A stretch of 7,725 bases of DNA. Source: Bryobacterales bacterium (GTDB taxonomy: Bacteria > Acidobacteriota > Terriglobia > Bryobacterales > Bryobacteraceae). Under the pieces are notes generated by a model. The model was not told where the DNA came from. It did not search any database and worked only from the letters and a program-made list of their open reading frames with translations. This document shows positions 1 to 7,087 of this stretch, one piece after another. Location: contig PLMF01000079.1 in assembly GCA_003142355.1 (NCBI GenBank), positions 1 through 7,725 of the forward strand, in the 5' to 3' direction. Made by a program: the position numbers and the translations under genes. Positions within the stretch are counted from its first letter, which is position 1. The number at the start of each line of letters is the position of its first letter.

Positions 1-2429
1 TCGGCATCGGCGCCAACACGGCTATCTTCACGCTGCTCGATCAATTGATGCTGCGGCGGCTTCCGGTCAGGCATCCCGAGCAACTCCAGATGATTTGGAC
101 CACTGGGCCAAACCTGGGCAGCAACCAGGGTTCGAGGGCCTCGTCCTACCCGATGTACCAGGATTTCGGGCAGCGGGCGCCGGCCTTCTCGTACGTCTTC
201 TGCCGTTACTACACGCCGCTGTCGATCAGCCTGGGAAACCAGACGGAGCGCGTCACGGGCGAGCTGGTCTCCGGGAACTACTTCCAGGCGCTCGGGATCG
301 GGCCGGCGCTGGGGCGGGTGTTTTCGCCCGAAGAGGATGACCGCGTCTACAAGGGTCACCCCGTGGTCGTACTGAGCCACCAATACTGGGTGACCCGGTT
401 TGGGGCGGATGCCGGCGTGATCGGACAGAAGATCCTGGTCAACAACTATCCCATGGTCGTGGTAGGGGTATCGGCCGCGGGATTTTCCGGCATTGACCCG
501 GCGCGGTCGCCGCAAATCCGGATTCCGATCCAGATGAAGCCGCTCATGACGCCGGCTTCCGACAACCTGGGAGATCGACGCAGGCAATGGATCCAGATTT
601 TCGCGCGCCGGAAACCCGGCTACACGATGCAGTCGGCGCAGGCCTCGTTACAGCCGCTGTTGAGCGGGATTCTGCGCACCGAGCTGGAAAGCCCGGCTCT
701 TCGCGACGCGCCCCAACCCGACCGCGACCGGTTTCTGGCCAGGAGGGTACTCACCGAGTCGGCGTCCAACGGCTACTCGGAGTTGCGGAGGAGCTACTCC
801 ACGGCCCTGGTGGTGCTGATGTCGATGGTTGGTGTGGTGCTGCTCATTGCATGCTTCAACGTGGCGAGCCTGCTGATCGCACGCGCGGCCGCGCGGCAGA
901 AGGAACTCGCCATGCGATTGGCGATTGGAGCATCGCGCGGACAGCTTCTGAGACAACTGTTGATGGAGAGCGCCCTGCTGGCCGTGGCGGGTGGAGCGGC
1001 GGGCCTGCTGCTTTCCGAGGCGATGGTACGCGGATTACTCGGCTTCCTGCCCGCCAACGGAATGTTAGCTACGCTGCGGGCCGAGCCGGATTGGCGCATC
1101 CTGGCTTTCAACGCCGCGCTGGCGATTGCCACGGCCTTCCTGTTCGGCCTGGCGCCGGCATGGCAAGCCCTGAAGGTCGATCTGTGGAGCACGCTGAAGG
1201 AAGGCGCGGGTTCAGCCGGCGGAAGCCGCGGTTCGGTGAGACTGCGCAAGAGCCTGGTGACGGCGCAAGTAGCGTTCTCATTTCTGCTGGTCGCCGGCGC
1301 CCTGCTGTTCGTCAAGACGCTGCTCAATCTGAAAGAGATGAACTCGGGATTCCGCGACATCGACAAGATCATCACCTTCCAGATCGATCCGGCGCGCAGC
1401 GGCTATTCGCTGCCGCGCCTGAAGGCCTTCTACCAGCAAGTGCTGGAGAACGTCCGGTCATTGCCAGAGGTCAAGTCGGCCGGCTATGCATGGGTATCGG
1501 TCCTGAGCGGTCGTGAAGCGGACTGGGACGTGTTGGTAGAGGGTCAACCGACTGTAGATGGCGATACCCAAGCCTTTGTCAACGGCCTCTCGTCCGGCTA
1601 CTGGCGAACCATGGGGGTGCCGTTACTGGAAGGCCGCGACTTCGAGGACGGCGATGTCGACGGCCGCCCAAAGGTGGCCATTGTAAACCGCAAGTTCGCC
1701 AGTCATTTCTTCGGAAACCGGAGTCCCACCGGACGGCGCATCACATTGGACGTCGGCCCGCGGTCGAGGCCCGACTTCGAGATCGGGGGCATCGAGATCG
1801 TGGGCCTGGTCGAGGACTCGCTATACGATGGTCCACGGGAAGGGGTGCGCCGCCAGGTTTTCTTTTCGTTCCCCCAAATGAATCAGCCGGTCGGGACGGC
1901 GTTCTACGTACGCACGTCCGCCGATTCCGGCAGCATGTTTGCCACGCTGCGCCGGAAGGTTCGGGAACTGGACGCGACGATGCCGATCTATGAGATGAAG
2001 ACGCTCGGGGACCAACTCGACGAAACGCTCGGCACTGAGCGTTTGAGCGCGACGCTCTCGGCGGCTTTTGGAGTGCTGGCGACGCTGCTGGCGGCTGTGG
2101 GTCTCTATGGCGTGATGGCCCTCACGGTTGCCCGCCGGACGAGGGAGATCGGCTTGCGCATGGCACTCGGCGCGCGGCAGGGCGCCCTGCTCTGGATGGT
2201 CATGAAAGACGCGTTCAGCCTGCTGGGAATCGGGCTCGCGCTAGGGATCCCCTGCGCCTATTTGCTAAGCCGGTACGTGTCGTCACAACTCTTCGGCGTC
2301 GTGGCCGCCGACCTGGGCACGGCGGCGGTCGCGGCAGTCACTCTGGCGGCGGTGGCCACGGGTGCGGCTCTGGTGCCCGCGAGGCGCGCCAGCACGATCG
2401 ACCCGATTCAAGCTTTGCGTCATGAATAG
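1..2429 (+). CDS. ADOP-family orphan ABC-type permease (MacB/FtsX-like), N-terminus missing
   Basis: The frame is open from base 3 to a TAG stop at 2427-2429 (808 residues visible) and starts mid-protein with GIGANTAIF, a conserved motif close to the N-terminus of acidobacterial duplicated orphan permeases. Probably only some tens of residues are missing. The internal TTG at 45 is therefore not the real start. Layout in visible residues: MacB-like extracytoplasmic domain about 20-260; membrane segment about 267-294; first FtsX signature (KELAMRLAIGASRGQLLRQL) near 300-319; two more membrane segments to about 390; membrane segment about 415-440; second MacB-like domain about 445-680; second FtsX unit with REIGLRMALGARQG near 714-727; last membrane segments to about 792; C-terminal RRASTIDPIQALRHE. 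Family knowledge: these proteins look like duplicated MacB permeases but usually lack a linked ATPase, and their substrate is unknown. None of the other genes in the window is an ATPase. Family call is firm; function is open. Confidence 0.93.
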   Translation, partial: GIGANTAIFTLLDQLMLRRLPVRHPEQLQMIWTTGPNLGSNQGSRASSYPMYQDFGQRAPAFSYVFCRYYTPLSISLGNQTERVTGELVSGNYFQALGIGPALGRVFSPEEDDRVYKGHPVVVLSHQYWVTRFGADAGVIGQKILVNNYPMVVVGVSAAGFSGIDPARSPQIRIPIQMKPLMTPASDNLGDRRRQWIQIFARRKPGYTMQSAQASLQPLLSGILRTELESPALRDAPQPDRDRFLARRVLTESASNGYSELRRSYSTALVVLMSMVGVVLLIACFNVASLLIARAAARQKELAMRLAIGASRGQLLRQLLMESALLAVAGGAAGLLLSEAMVRGLLGFLPANGMLATLRAEPDWRILAFNAALAIATAFLFGLAPAWQALKVDLWSTLKEGAGSAGGSRGSVRLRKSLVTAQVAFSFLLVAGALLFVKTLLNLKEMNSGFRDIDKIITFQIDPARSGYSLPRLKAFYQQVLENVRSLPEVKSAGYAWVSVLSGREADWDVLVEGQPTVDGDTQAFVNGLSSGYWRTMGVPLLEGRDFEDGDVDGRPKVAIVNRKFASHFFGNRSPTGRRITLDVGPRSRPDFEIGGIEIVGLVEDSLYDGPREGVRRQVFFSFPQMNQPVGTAFYVRTSADSGSMFATLRRKVRELDATMPIYEMKTLGDQLDETLGTERLSATLSAAFGVLATLLAAVGLYGVMALTVARRTREIGLRMALGARQGALLWMVMKDAFSLLGIGLALGIPCAYLLSRYVSSQLFGVVAADLGTAAVAAVTLAAVATGAALVPARRASTIDPIQALRHE

Positions 2430-2686
2430 AGTGCTACGCCCCCGAGACCGACAGTCGCCGATCAGATGGGGTTCTTCAGCCGCCATCCTCTGATCCTGCG
2501 AGGGTGCACGACATGAAAGGGGCAGGTACGCAGTTCCTTGTGGTTCGGGCATGCTTTTTTAGCTTGCCCTTTGTCTTCCCGAGCCAGCACAGCTCCGCCT
2601 GGTGTGTGCCAACACTCAGAAACCCGGCCAAGTAGACACCGCGGCGTTCACTCAGGAGAAATCGGCTTGATCGAGGCCGGCGGCCC
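2430..2686. other. Intergenic gap between convergent genes
   Basis: This 257-base stretch separates the 3' ends of the ADOP permease gene (plus strand) and the lptFG gene (minus strand). I see no convincing gene in it. The frame open on the plus strand from 2538 runs on into the antisense of lptFG and has no family-like sequence. The only structured feature I can support is the weak hairpin at 2547-2569. Both flanking genes must end transcription in or near this gap. Confidence 0.6.
2547..2572 (+). terminator. Weak candidate terminator hairpin after the ADOP gene
   Basis: GGGCATGC (2547-2554) pairs with GCTTGCCC (2562-2569): five base pairs, one T-T mismatch, then two more pairs, around a TTTTTTA loop. 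Only a short T-rich tail (TTTGTCTT) follows. It lies about 118 bases past the ADOP stop codon, which is far for an intrinsic terminator. On the minus strand the same hairpin has no T-tract. It is a possible terminator for the plus-strand gene only, and could be chance. Confidence 0.3.
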
Positions 2687-5011
2687 TCAACTCTTCATCC
2701 GCAGCAGCAGGTACAGGCCCGTCAGCGAGAACACGCCGTCGGGGGACCAGGCGGCGATCATCGGCGGCAGCAGGTTGACGTCGCCCACCTTCTCGAACAG
2801 CGTCCCGATTCCCCAATAGGCCACCGCAATCGCAATGCTTACGCCAATGCCCGTCATCGCCCCCCGGTTGCCCACCAGAAAGCCGAATGGGACCGCGATC
2901 ATGGCCATGATCAGCGCCAGCAACGGCACCGAGAACTTGCGGTAGAACTGCACTTGCAGCTTCACCGTGTCGAACCCGCTGCGCTGCAGGTCGCGAATGT
3001 AGCGGTCCAGTTGGAAGAAATTCATCTGCTTGTCCTGCACCGCTTCCTTGAGGAAGTAGTCGGGCGGTTCGGTCAGCTCGGAAAATGTCGTGGCCTGGGA
3101 AGGAAAGGGGCTGTAGGACGTGCAGGCGAGGCCCCGATATCCGCAGCTCCAGCCGTTTTCGAAGACCCACGTCTTGAGAGTGGGACTCCAGCGCGCGCGC
3201 TCGGCCGATATCTGGCGCGTGAGGCGGAAAGTGTTGGGCTCGAGTTCGAATACGCTTACGCCCTCCATCACCTTTTCCGTGGTGTCGAAGTACCGGTAGT
3301 AGTAAATGCGCGACCCGTAGCCCATGATCCACTTGCGGTCGGGACGCAGATAGGTTTGCGTGGCGCGGCCCTTGATTTCGTCGCGCAGCGCGTCCTGCTT
3401 GCGGTTGGCCCCGGGCACATAGTAGTAGTCGAACAAAAATAGCCCGGCGCAGAACAGCGCGCTGCCGATGAACACCGGCAGGGCCAGCCGGAAGAGGCTC
3501 ACGCCGCAGGCCTTGAACGCCGTCACCTCGTTCTGCTTGCTGAGCACTCCGAAAGCCACCAGCACGGCCACCAGAATGCTGATGGGCAGCGTGTCGTAGA
3601 TCAGCTTGGGAGTGAGGAAGAGCAGGTACGTGAACATCTTGACGAGCGGGATCTTGTTGCGGATCATGTCGCCGATCAGCTCGAAGAAATTGTAGACCAG
3701 CGTCATGGATACGAAGCTGGCCAGCAGAACCACCAGGTAGAACAGGAAGTTCGACAGGATGTAGGTATCGACAAGCTGCGGCAGCAACGGCAGTCTCCCG
3801 GCCGCCCGGCGCGGCCGCCCCGGCTGGCCGGCCGTTCTCGACTTGAGCCTCTGAAACAGCCGGCCAAAGGCCGCTTTCGCGCCGCTGAGCAGATCGCTAT
3901 CTCCGGGCCGCTCCATGCGCGCCAGAAAGATCAACCCCGCCAGTCCGAAGACCACGTCCGGAAGCCAGATGGCTACCGGAACCGGCAGCGTCCGCTGCCT
4001 CGCCAGGCCGATCAGCGACACCGAAGAAAGGTGGTAGCAGAAGAACGCCAGGAACAACCCAATCACATATCCGGCCGACTTGCCGCCCTTGCGCGTGGCG
4101 ATGCCCAGAGGGATGCCCACCAGGGCGAGCATGATACAGGCCACCGGAAGCGCGAAACGGCGGTGCAGTTCCACCTTGGCTTCGATCCGGTCGGGCCCGG
4201 TGTAGTGCAGCAACTGGCGCGTGTTCATGGCGCTCGAAGCCAGCGGCTTGGGCACCGGCGGCGACGCGTAGAGCGCCTGCTCCCAGGCCGGGGAAAAGCT
4301 GTCGTTGGCCTTGGCGTCCTTGCCCATTTCGTGCACGGCGCGGTCGCGCATGGAAAGCTGGATGCGGTTATTCTTGGGGTCGGACACGGCGAAGACTTCG
4401 CGCGCCACGGTGATGAGAGGGCCTTCGGCTTTGTCGCGCATGCCGCCGGTACGCTGATCGGGCGGGGTGACGTCGGCAATGAAGACGGCGCGCCAGACCG
4501 TCACCGGGCCGGGCCGCACATCGCCCACGTAGAGGATGGTATTGGGGAAATCTTCGTCGAACACGCGCGGCTGGATTTCGGCGGAAAGCTGCGTGGCCAT
4601 CAGATCGTTGATGATGCGCGTGCTCTCGCGAATGGCGAACGGCGTCAGCCGCAGCGAAGCATAAGCCGCCAGCCCCGCGCCGATGGCCGCAAACACCAGC
4701 ACGGGCGCGATCACCCGGCGGCTGGAGACGCCCGCCGCCCGCATGGCGGTGATTTCACCGTCGCTCGCCATGCGGCCCAGGCCGATCAGAATCCCCACCA
4801 GCACGCCGAACGGAATGGTCAGGGGCAGCACCGGGGGCATGGCCAAGGCAAACAGGGTGATTACGGTTTTGAGCGCCGCGTTGCCGTTGCCCACCAGCAC
4901 TTCAAACAGCTTGTCGACGCGCTGCAGGAAGATGACACAGGTGGCCAGCAGCGTGCCGAGCACCGCGCTCGAGAGGATCTCGCGAAAAACGTAACGGCCG
5001 ATCAGGCGCAA
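2687..5011 (-). CDS. lptFG: LptF-LptG fused LPS export permease, single chain (774 aa)
   Basis: In LPS export, LptF and LptG form the inner-membrane channel that works with the LptB ATPase and passes LPS through periplasmic jellyroll domains to LptC/LptA. They are normally separate proteins of roughly 350-400 residues; here two such units sit in one frame. Unit 1 (about 1-368) is LptF-like: membrane segments near 10-30, 50-77 and 100-122, a soluble jellyroll-type domain about 125-280, then segments near 286-305, 312-333 and 345-365. Unit 2 (about 410-774) is LptG-like: segments near 418-440, 465-490 and 505-528, soluble domain about 535-685, segments near 691-712, 718-738 and 750-771. Both show the family's basic-residue-plus-P-x-G motif (ELHRRFALPV...GIPLGI and FYRKFSVPL...AVPFGF). 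A basic linker spans about 370-408. The start is TTG at 5011, supported by an AGGAGA site and a typical LptF opening (MRLIGRYVFRE). C623 and C630 in the second soluble domain could form a disulfide. Stop TGA. Confidence 0.93.
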   Translation of the reverse strand: MRLIGRYVFREILSSAVLGTLLATCVIFLQRVDKLFEVLVGNGNAALKTVITLFALAMPPVLPLTIPFGVLVGILIGLGRMASDGEITAMRAAGVSSRRVIAPVLVFAAIGAGLAAYASLRLTPFAIRESTRIINDLMATQLSAEIQPRVFDEDFPNTILYVGDVRPGPVTVWRAVFIADVTPPDQRTGGMRDKAEGPLITVAREVFAVSDPKNNRIQLSMRDRAVHEMGKDAKANDSFSPAWEQALYASPPVPKPLASSAMNTRQLLHYTGPDRIEAKVELHRRFALPVACIMLALVGIPLGIATRKGGKSAGYVIGLFLAFFCYHLSSVSLIGLARQRTLPVPVAIWLPDVVFGLAGLIFLARMERPGDSDLLSGAKAAFGRLFQRLKSRTAGQPGRPRRAAGRLPLLPQLVDTYILSNFLFYLVVLLASFVSMTLVYNFFELIGDMIRNKIPLVKMFTYLLFLTPKLIYDTLPISILVAVLVAFGVLSKQNEVTAFKACGVSLFRLALPVFIGSALFCAGLFLFDYYYVPGANRKQDALRDEIKGRATQTYLRPDRKWIMGYGSRIYYYRYFDTTEKVMEGVSVFELEPNTFRLTRQISAERARWSPTLKTWVFENGWSCGYRGLACTSYSPFPSQATTFSELTEPPDYFLKEAVQDKQMNFFQLDRYIRDLQRSGFDTVKLQVQFYRKFSVPLLALIMAMIAVPFGFLVGNRGAMTGIGVSIAIAVAYWGIGTLFEKVGDVNLLPPMIAAWSPDGVFSLTGLYLLLRMKS

Positions 5012-5019
5012 CTGTGCCG

Positions 5020-5025
5020 TCTCCT
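5020..5025 (-). promoter_or_regulatory. Ribosome binding site fixing the TTG start of lptFG
   Basis: On the minus strand AGGAGA lies eight bases before the TTG at 5011-5009, a good Shine-Dalgarno match at normal spacing. The protein frame opens directly into a typical LptF N-terminus from this TTG, so the site decides the start in the absence of a nearby ATG. Confidence 0.75.
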
Positions 5026-5057
5026 AGCGAGGCTGTGCCGCAGACCAGCGAGCAATA

Positions 5058-5288
5058 TTCGACGCGGAGACGCGGAGACGCGGAGGAAAACGCGGAGAGA
5101 AGGACGATACCAATAGTTCTCTCCGTTGTCTCGGACGCCTCCGCGGCTGGAGTTTATGAGGCGCATCGCTGAACGGGTCACACTACCAGGGGCCGAAACA
5201 GAGCAAGCGGAGATCGCCGAGTCTAACACCTCTCTCCCGGCGACCTCAGCATCTTCGGATCTCCGCGTCCCCGCGTCTCCGCGTCGAA
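5058..5288. repeat. Intergenic element bounded by 28-bp inverted repeats of GACGCGGA units
   Basis: The left arm at 5058-5085 reads TT, C, then three exact copies of GACGCGGA (5061-5068, 5069-5076, 5077-5084). The right arm at 5261-5288 is its reverse complement with one mismatch (the middle unit is GACGCGGG), so 27 of 28 bases match. The arms enclose about 175 bases, including a degenerate fourth unit (AACGCGGA, 5089-5096) and a 9-bp hairpin. The inner sequence has no coding character. This could be a small non-autonomous mobile repeat, a dispersed REP-like intergenic element, or a transcribed structured RNA. From memory, similar GCGGAGACGCGGAG-type runs occur between genes in several environmental phyla without an assigned function. 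There is no transposase here, and I see no clear target-site duplication. Confidence 0.75.
5093..5125. other. Perfect 9-bp stem-loop inside the inverted-repeat element
   Basis: CGGAGAGAA (5093-5101) is exactly complementary to TTCTCTCCG (5117-5125), with a 15-base loop. It sits just inside the left arm. Together with the outer arms it suggests a nested fold if the region is transcribed toward lptFG as part of its leader. No T-tract follows on either strand, so it is not an ordinary intrinsic terminator. Confidence 0.5.
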
Positions 5289-5332
5289 ATCGAGTCTGAC
5301 TCATTCGCATCGAATTCCCGGGTCCAGGTACT

Positions 5333-7087
5333 CTAGCGCACCAACTCCGGCGCCGGCGCTACCGGCAACTTGGGCAACTCCTCCTCCGCCGGATGCAGTT
5401 CCAGATCGTCGACCAGAATGGAGGGCGCCACCACGGACGTTTCGGCCGCAAAGGAAGAGGCGCCGATCAGGGCGAACGGCGCCGGACTGTTCATGAATTC
5501 GAAAACCGTGCTGTCATCCCCCGCCGCCAGGATGTCCTTCAAAGAACGGGCATTCAGGCCGCGGAAGCGCAGGCCGCGCACCAGTTCTTCGCGGCCGTCC
5601 GGGTAGACCTTGTAAACCAGGATGGGAATGCTGACCGGGTGCGTCGACCCCGGCGAGCCGGCAAGCAGCCGCCGCGCCTCGTCCAGCGGCGCCGAAGAGG
5701 GAAAGTCCATCTTGCGGACCATGATGCCGTATGGCTTGTCGCGCGTCCGGCAGAGTTCCATCAGCTTATGCTTCAATTCCGCCGCCGGGGTGGTCTCCGA
5801 AGAGCCGATGAACAGGTTGCTGAAGCCGGCGGTTGCGGCGCCGTAGTTGCCGGGCATGCGCGCGCGGCCGTTCGATCCTTCGAAGCCGCGGACCGGCTGG
5901 CGGGTCAGCAGGAATCCTTTGAGTACGCCCTTTTCGATGAGGTGCAGCGGCGCGGCCGCGACGCCTTCGCGGTCCACGTCATAGCTGCCGTAGAGCGGCC
6001 GGCCGCGCCATTCCTTCTGCGTCGGATCGTCCACCACGTCGAAGGAATCGGGCAAGACGCGCGCCCCTGTGCGGCCCTCCAGTTCGCTGGCAGAAACCAC
6101 GGCGCCGCGCCCCTGCTCCATCGCCGGCCGCCGCGTGAGCGCCAGGTTCCGCCCCAGCACTTCCGCGAAAATCTGCGCGCCCGCGATGCCCGCAAACAGC
6201 ACCGGCCCGCTGTAGTCTTCACCCTTGGGCGCGTGCGCCAGCGCCACCACGTTCTCGGCCAGAGCCGCCAGGCCCCGGTTCAGCTCGGCGTCGACAGGCA
6301 TGTGCGTCGCATCCAGCGAGTGAAACGCCACGGCATCGCGCACGATCATGCCGTCGGGCGCCTGCGCCGTGGCCTGCGCCCGCAGGTAGGTGGAGGATTC
6401 CCGCGCGCGCACCTCGGTGCCCTCGGAATTCACCACGTAGAAGCCGCCATCGCTGGATTCCATCACCACGGTGGAATTCTCCACCTCGGGATACTGCGCG
6501 AAAACCGCGGAGAGCGCCCGCACCCGGTTGGTCCATGCCTCTTCATCGATGGCCAGCCGGGGCAATGCCCGGATGTAGTGCACCGGCTGGGCGTGCGCGA
6601 AATCGTCGATCTGCTCGCCGGCCGTGAGGTTGCGCAGAGCCGCGCGTTTGCGGGAGATGGCTTCCACCGCCGACTTGTACGCCGAATCGGTCTGCAACCA
6701 CAAGTACCGGCGCAGCAAGGGATAGTCGTCTTCCAGTGGGAACCGTTCCAGGTTATAGCGCGTGCCGAACGAAAATCCGCTGCCGGTGTAGTTGGTGTTG
6801 TCGAACTTGTAATCGCCCACGCGGACGTGGACTTCCGGGGAGCGAAAGCGCTCGTGGCGCCGCCCTACCAGGCCGCCCAGGCTGGCGGTGACGCTGAAAT
6901 TCTCTTCGTCGTCGATCAGGTACTCGATGAAATAGGGCGCTTCGAGGTTGGAAAGCGTCAGCTTGCGCGAGCGCTCGATCTCATCGTGCATGGCCTGGAG
7001 CATGGGATCGGGCGCGGGAGCGGGTTCCTGGGCGCTCCATGCCATCGCCGCTCCCAGCGCCGCGGCGCCAAGCAGCAGGCGCCTCAC
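5333..7087 (-). CDS. Exported TldE/PmbA-like protein, non-catalytic partner type (584 aa)
   Basis: The protein belongs to the TldD/PmbA (TldE) family, whose TldD-TldE heterodimers are metallopeptidases that trim unfolded or modified peptides. The start is GTG at 7087, overlapping the upstream stop as GTGA, with AGGGAGA six bases before it. A longer reading from 7237 would extend into the upstream gene and hide the signal peptide. Residues 1-19 (RRLLLGAAALGAAMAWSA) form a Sec-type signal peptide without a lipobox, so the mature protein is probably periplasmic. The family C-terminal domain covers about 290-565: YDVDREGV (369-376), KGVLKGFLLTR (386-396), GSNGRARMPG (404-413), then VYKVYPDGREELVRG. 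Where TldD carries HExxxH there is AGAQIFAEVLGRN (302-314), and the region aligned with the metal-ligand Cys (about 528-560) has none. This points to a TldE-like scaffold or substrate-binding subunit. The tail is rich in Pro and Glu. Substrate unknown. Confidence 0.88.
   Translation of the reverse strand: MRRLLLGAAALGAAMAWSAQEPAPAPDPMLQAMHDEIERSRKLTLSNLEAPYFIEYLIDDEENFSVTASLGGLVGRRHERFRSPEVHVRVGDYKFDNTNYTGSGFSFGTRYNLERFPLEDDYPLLRRYLWLQTDSAYKSAVEAISRKRAALRNLTAGEQIDDFAHAQPVHYIRALPRLAIDEEAWTNRVRALSAVFAQYPEVENSTVVMESSDGGFYVVNSEGTEVRARESSTYLRAQATAQAPDGMIVRDAVAFHSLDATHMPVDAELNRGLAALAENVVALAHAPKGEDYSGPVLFAGIAGAQIFAEVLGRNLALTRRPAMEQGRGAVVSASELEGRTGARVLPDSFDVVDDPTQKEWRGRPLYGSYDVDREGVAAAPLHLIEKGVLKGFLLTRQPVRGFEGSNGRARMPGNYGAATAGFSNLFIGSSETTPAAELKHKLMELCRTRDKPYGIMVRKMDFPSSAPLDEARRLLAGSPGSTHPVSIPILVYKVYPDGREELVRGLRFRGLNARSLKDILAAGDDSTVFEFMNSPAPFALIGASSFAAETSVVAPSILVDDLELHPAEEELPKLPVAPAPELVR

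Larger units (their letters stand above)
5012..5332. other. Gap between tldE-like gene and lptFG
   Basis: These 321 bases lie between two genes on the same (minus) strand. They hold the lptFG ribosome binding site near 5020 and the inverted-repeat element at 5058-5288. A 44-base spacer follows, up to the tldE-like stop codon. I see no gene. The minus-strand frame open across 5002-5310 is repeat-derived and has no recognisable protein character. I could not identify a confident -35/-10 pair for lptFG, nor a T-tailed terminator after the tldE-like gene. Confidence 0.6.

Noticed and set aside
587..1516. A 309-codon frame inside the ADOP gene on the same strand
   Set aside because: It is an out-of-frame reading of the permease and has none of the membrane or FtsX character seen in the true frame.
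2668..2690. GC-rich dyad around GGCCGGCGGCC just past the lptFG stop as a terminator
   Set aside because: The pairing is short and imperfect, and no T-tract follows on the minus strand. It is most likely chance in GC-rich DNA.
2652..3332. A 226-codon minus-strand frame overlapping the 3' part of lptFG, suggesting a frameshifted or nested gene
   Set aside because: The lptFG frame continues intact through this stretch with conserved LptG features to its own stop, so there is no frameshift and no need for a second gene.
5061..5084. Possible CRISPR-like array from the repeated GACGCGGA units
   Set aside because: The units are 8 bases, directly adjacent with no spacers, and recur in inverted orientation on the other side of the element.
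4031..5116. A 361-codon plus-strand frame antisense to lptFG
   Set aside because: It is low-complexity His/Arg/Gly/Gln-rich sequence covering the LptF half, with an end inside the inverted-repeat element. It is a shadow of the real gene.
5002..5310. A 102-codon minus-strand frame across the gap and the inverted-repeat element
   Set aside because: Its content comes from the GACGCGGA repeats and it overlaps the lptFG start. I see no convincing ribosome site and no protein-like pattern.
5289..5332. Short dyads (GAGTCTGACTC, CCCGGG) after the tldE-like gene as a terminator
   Set aside because: Stems are only three to five base pairs and lack a T-run in the minus-strand direction.
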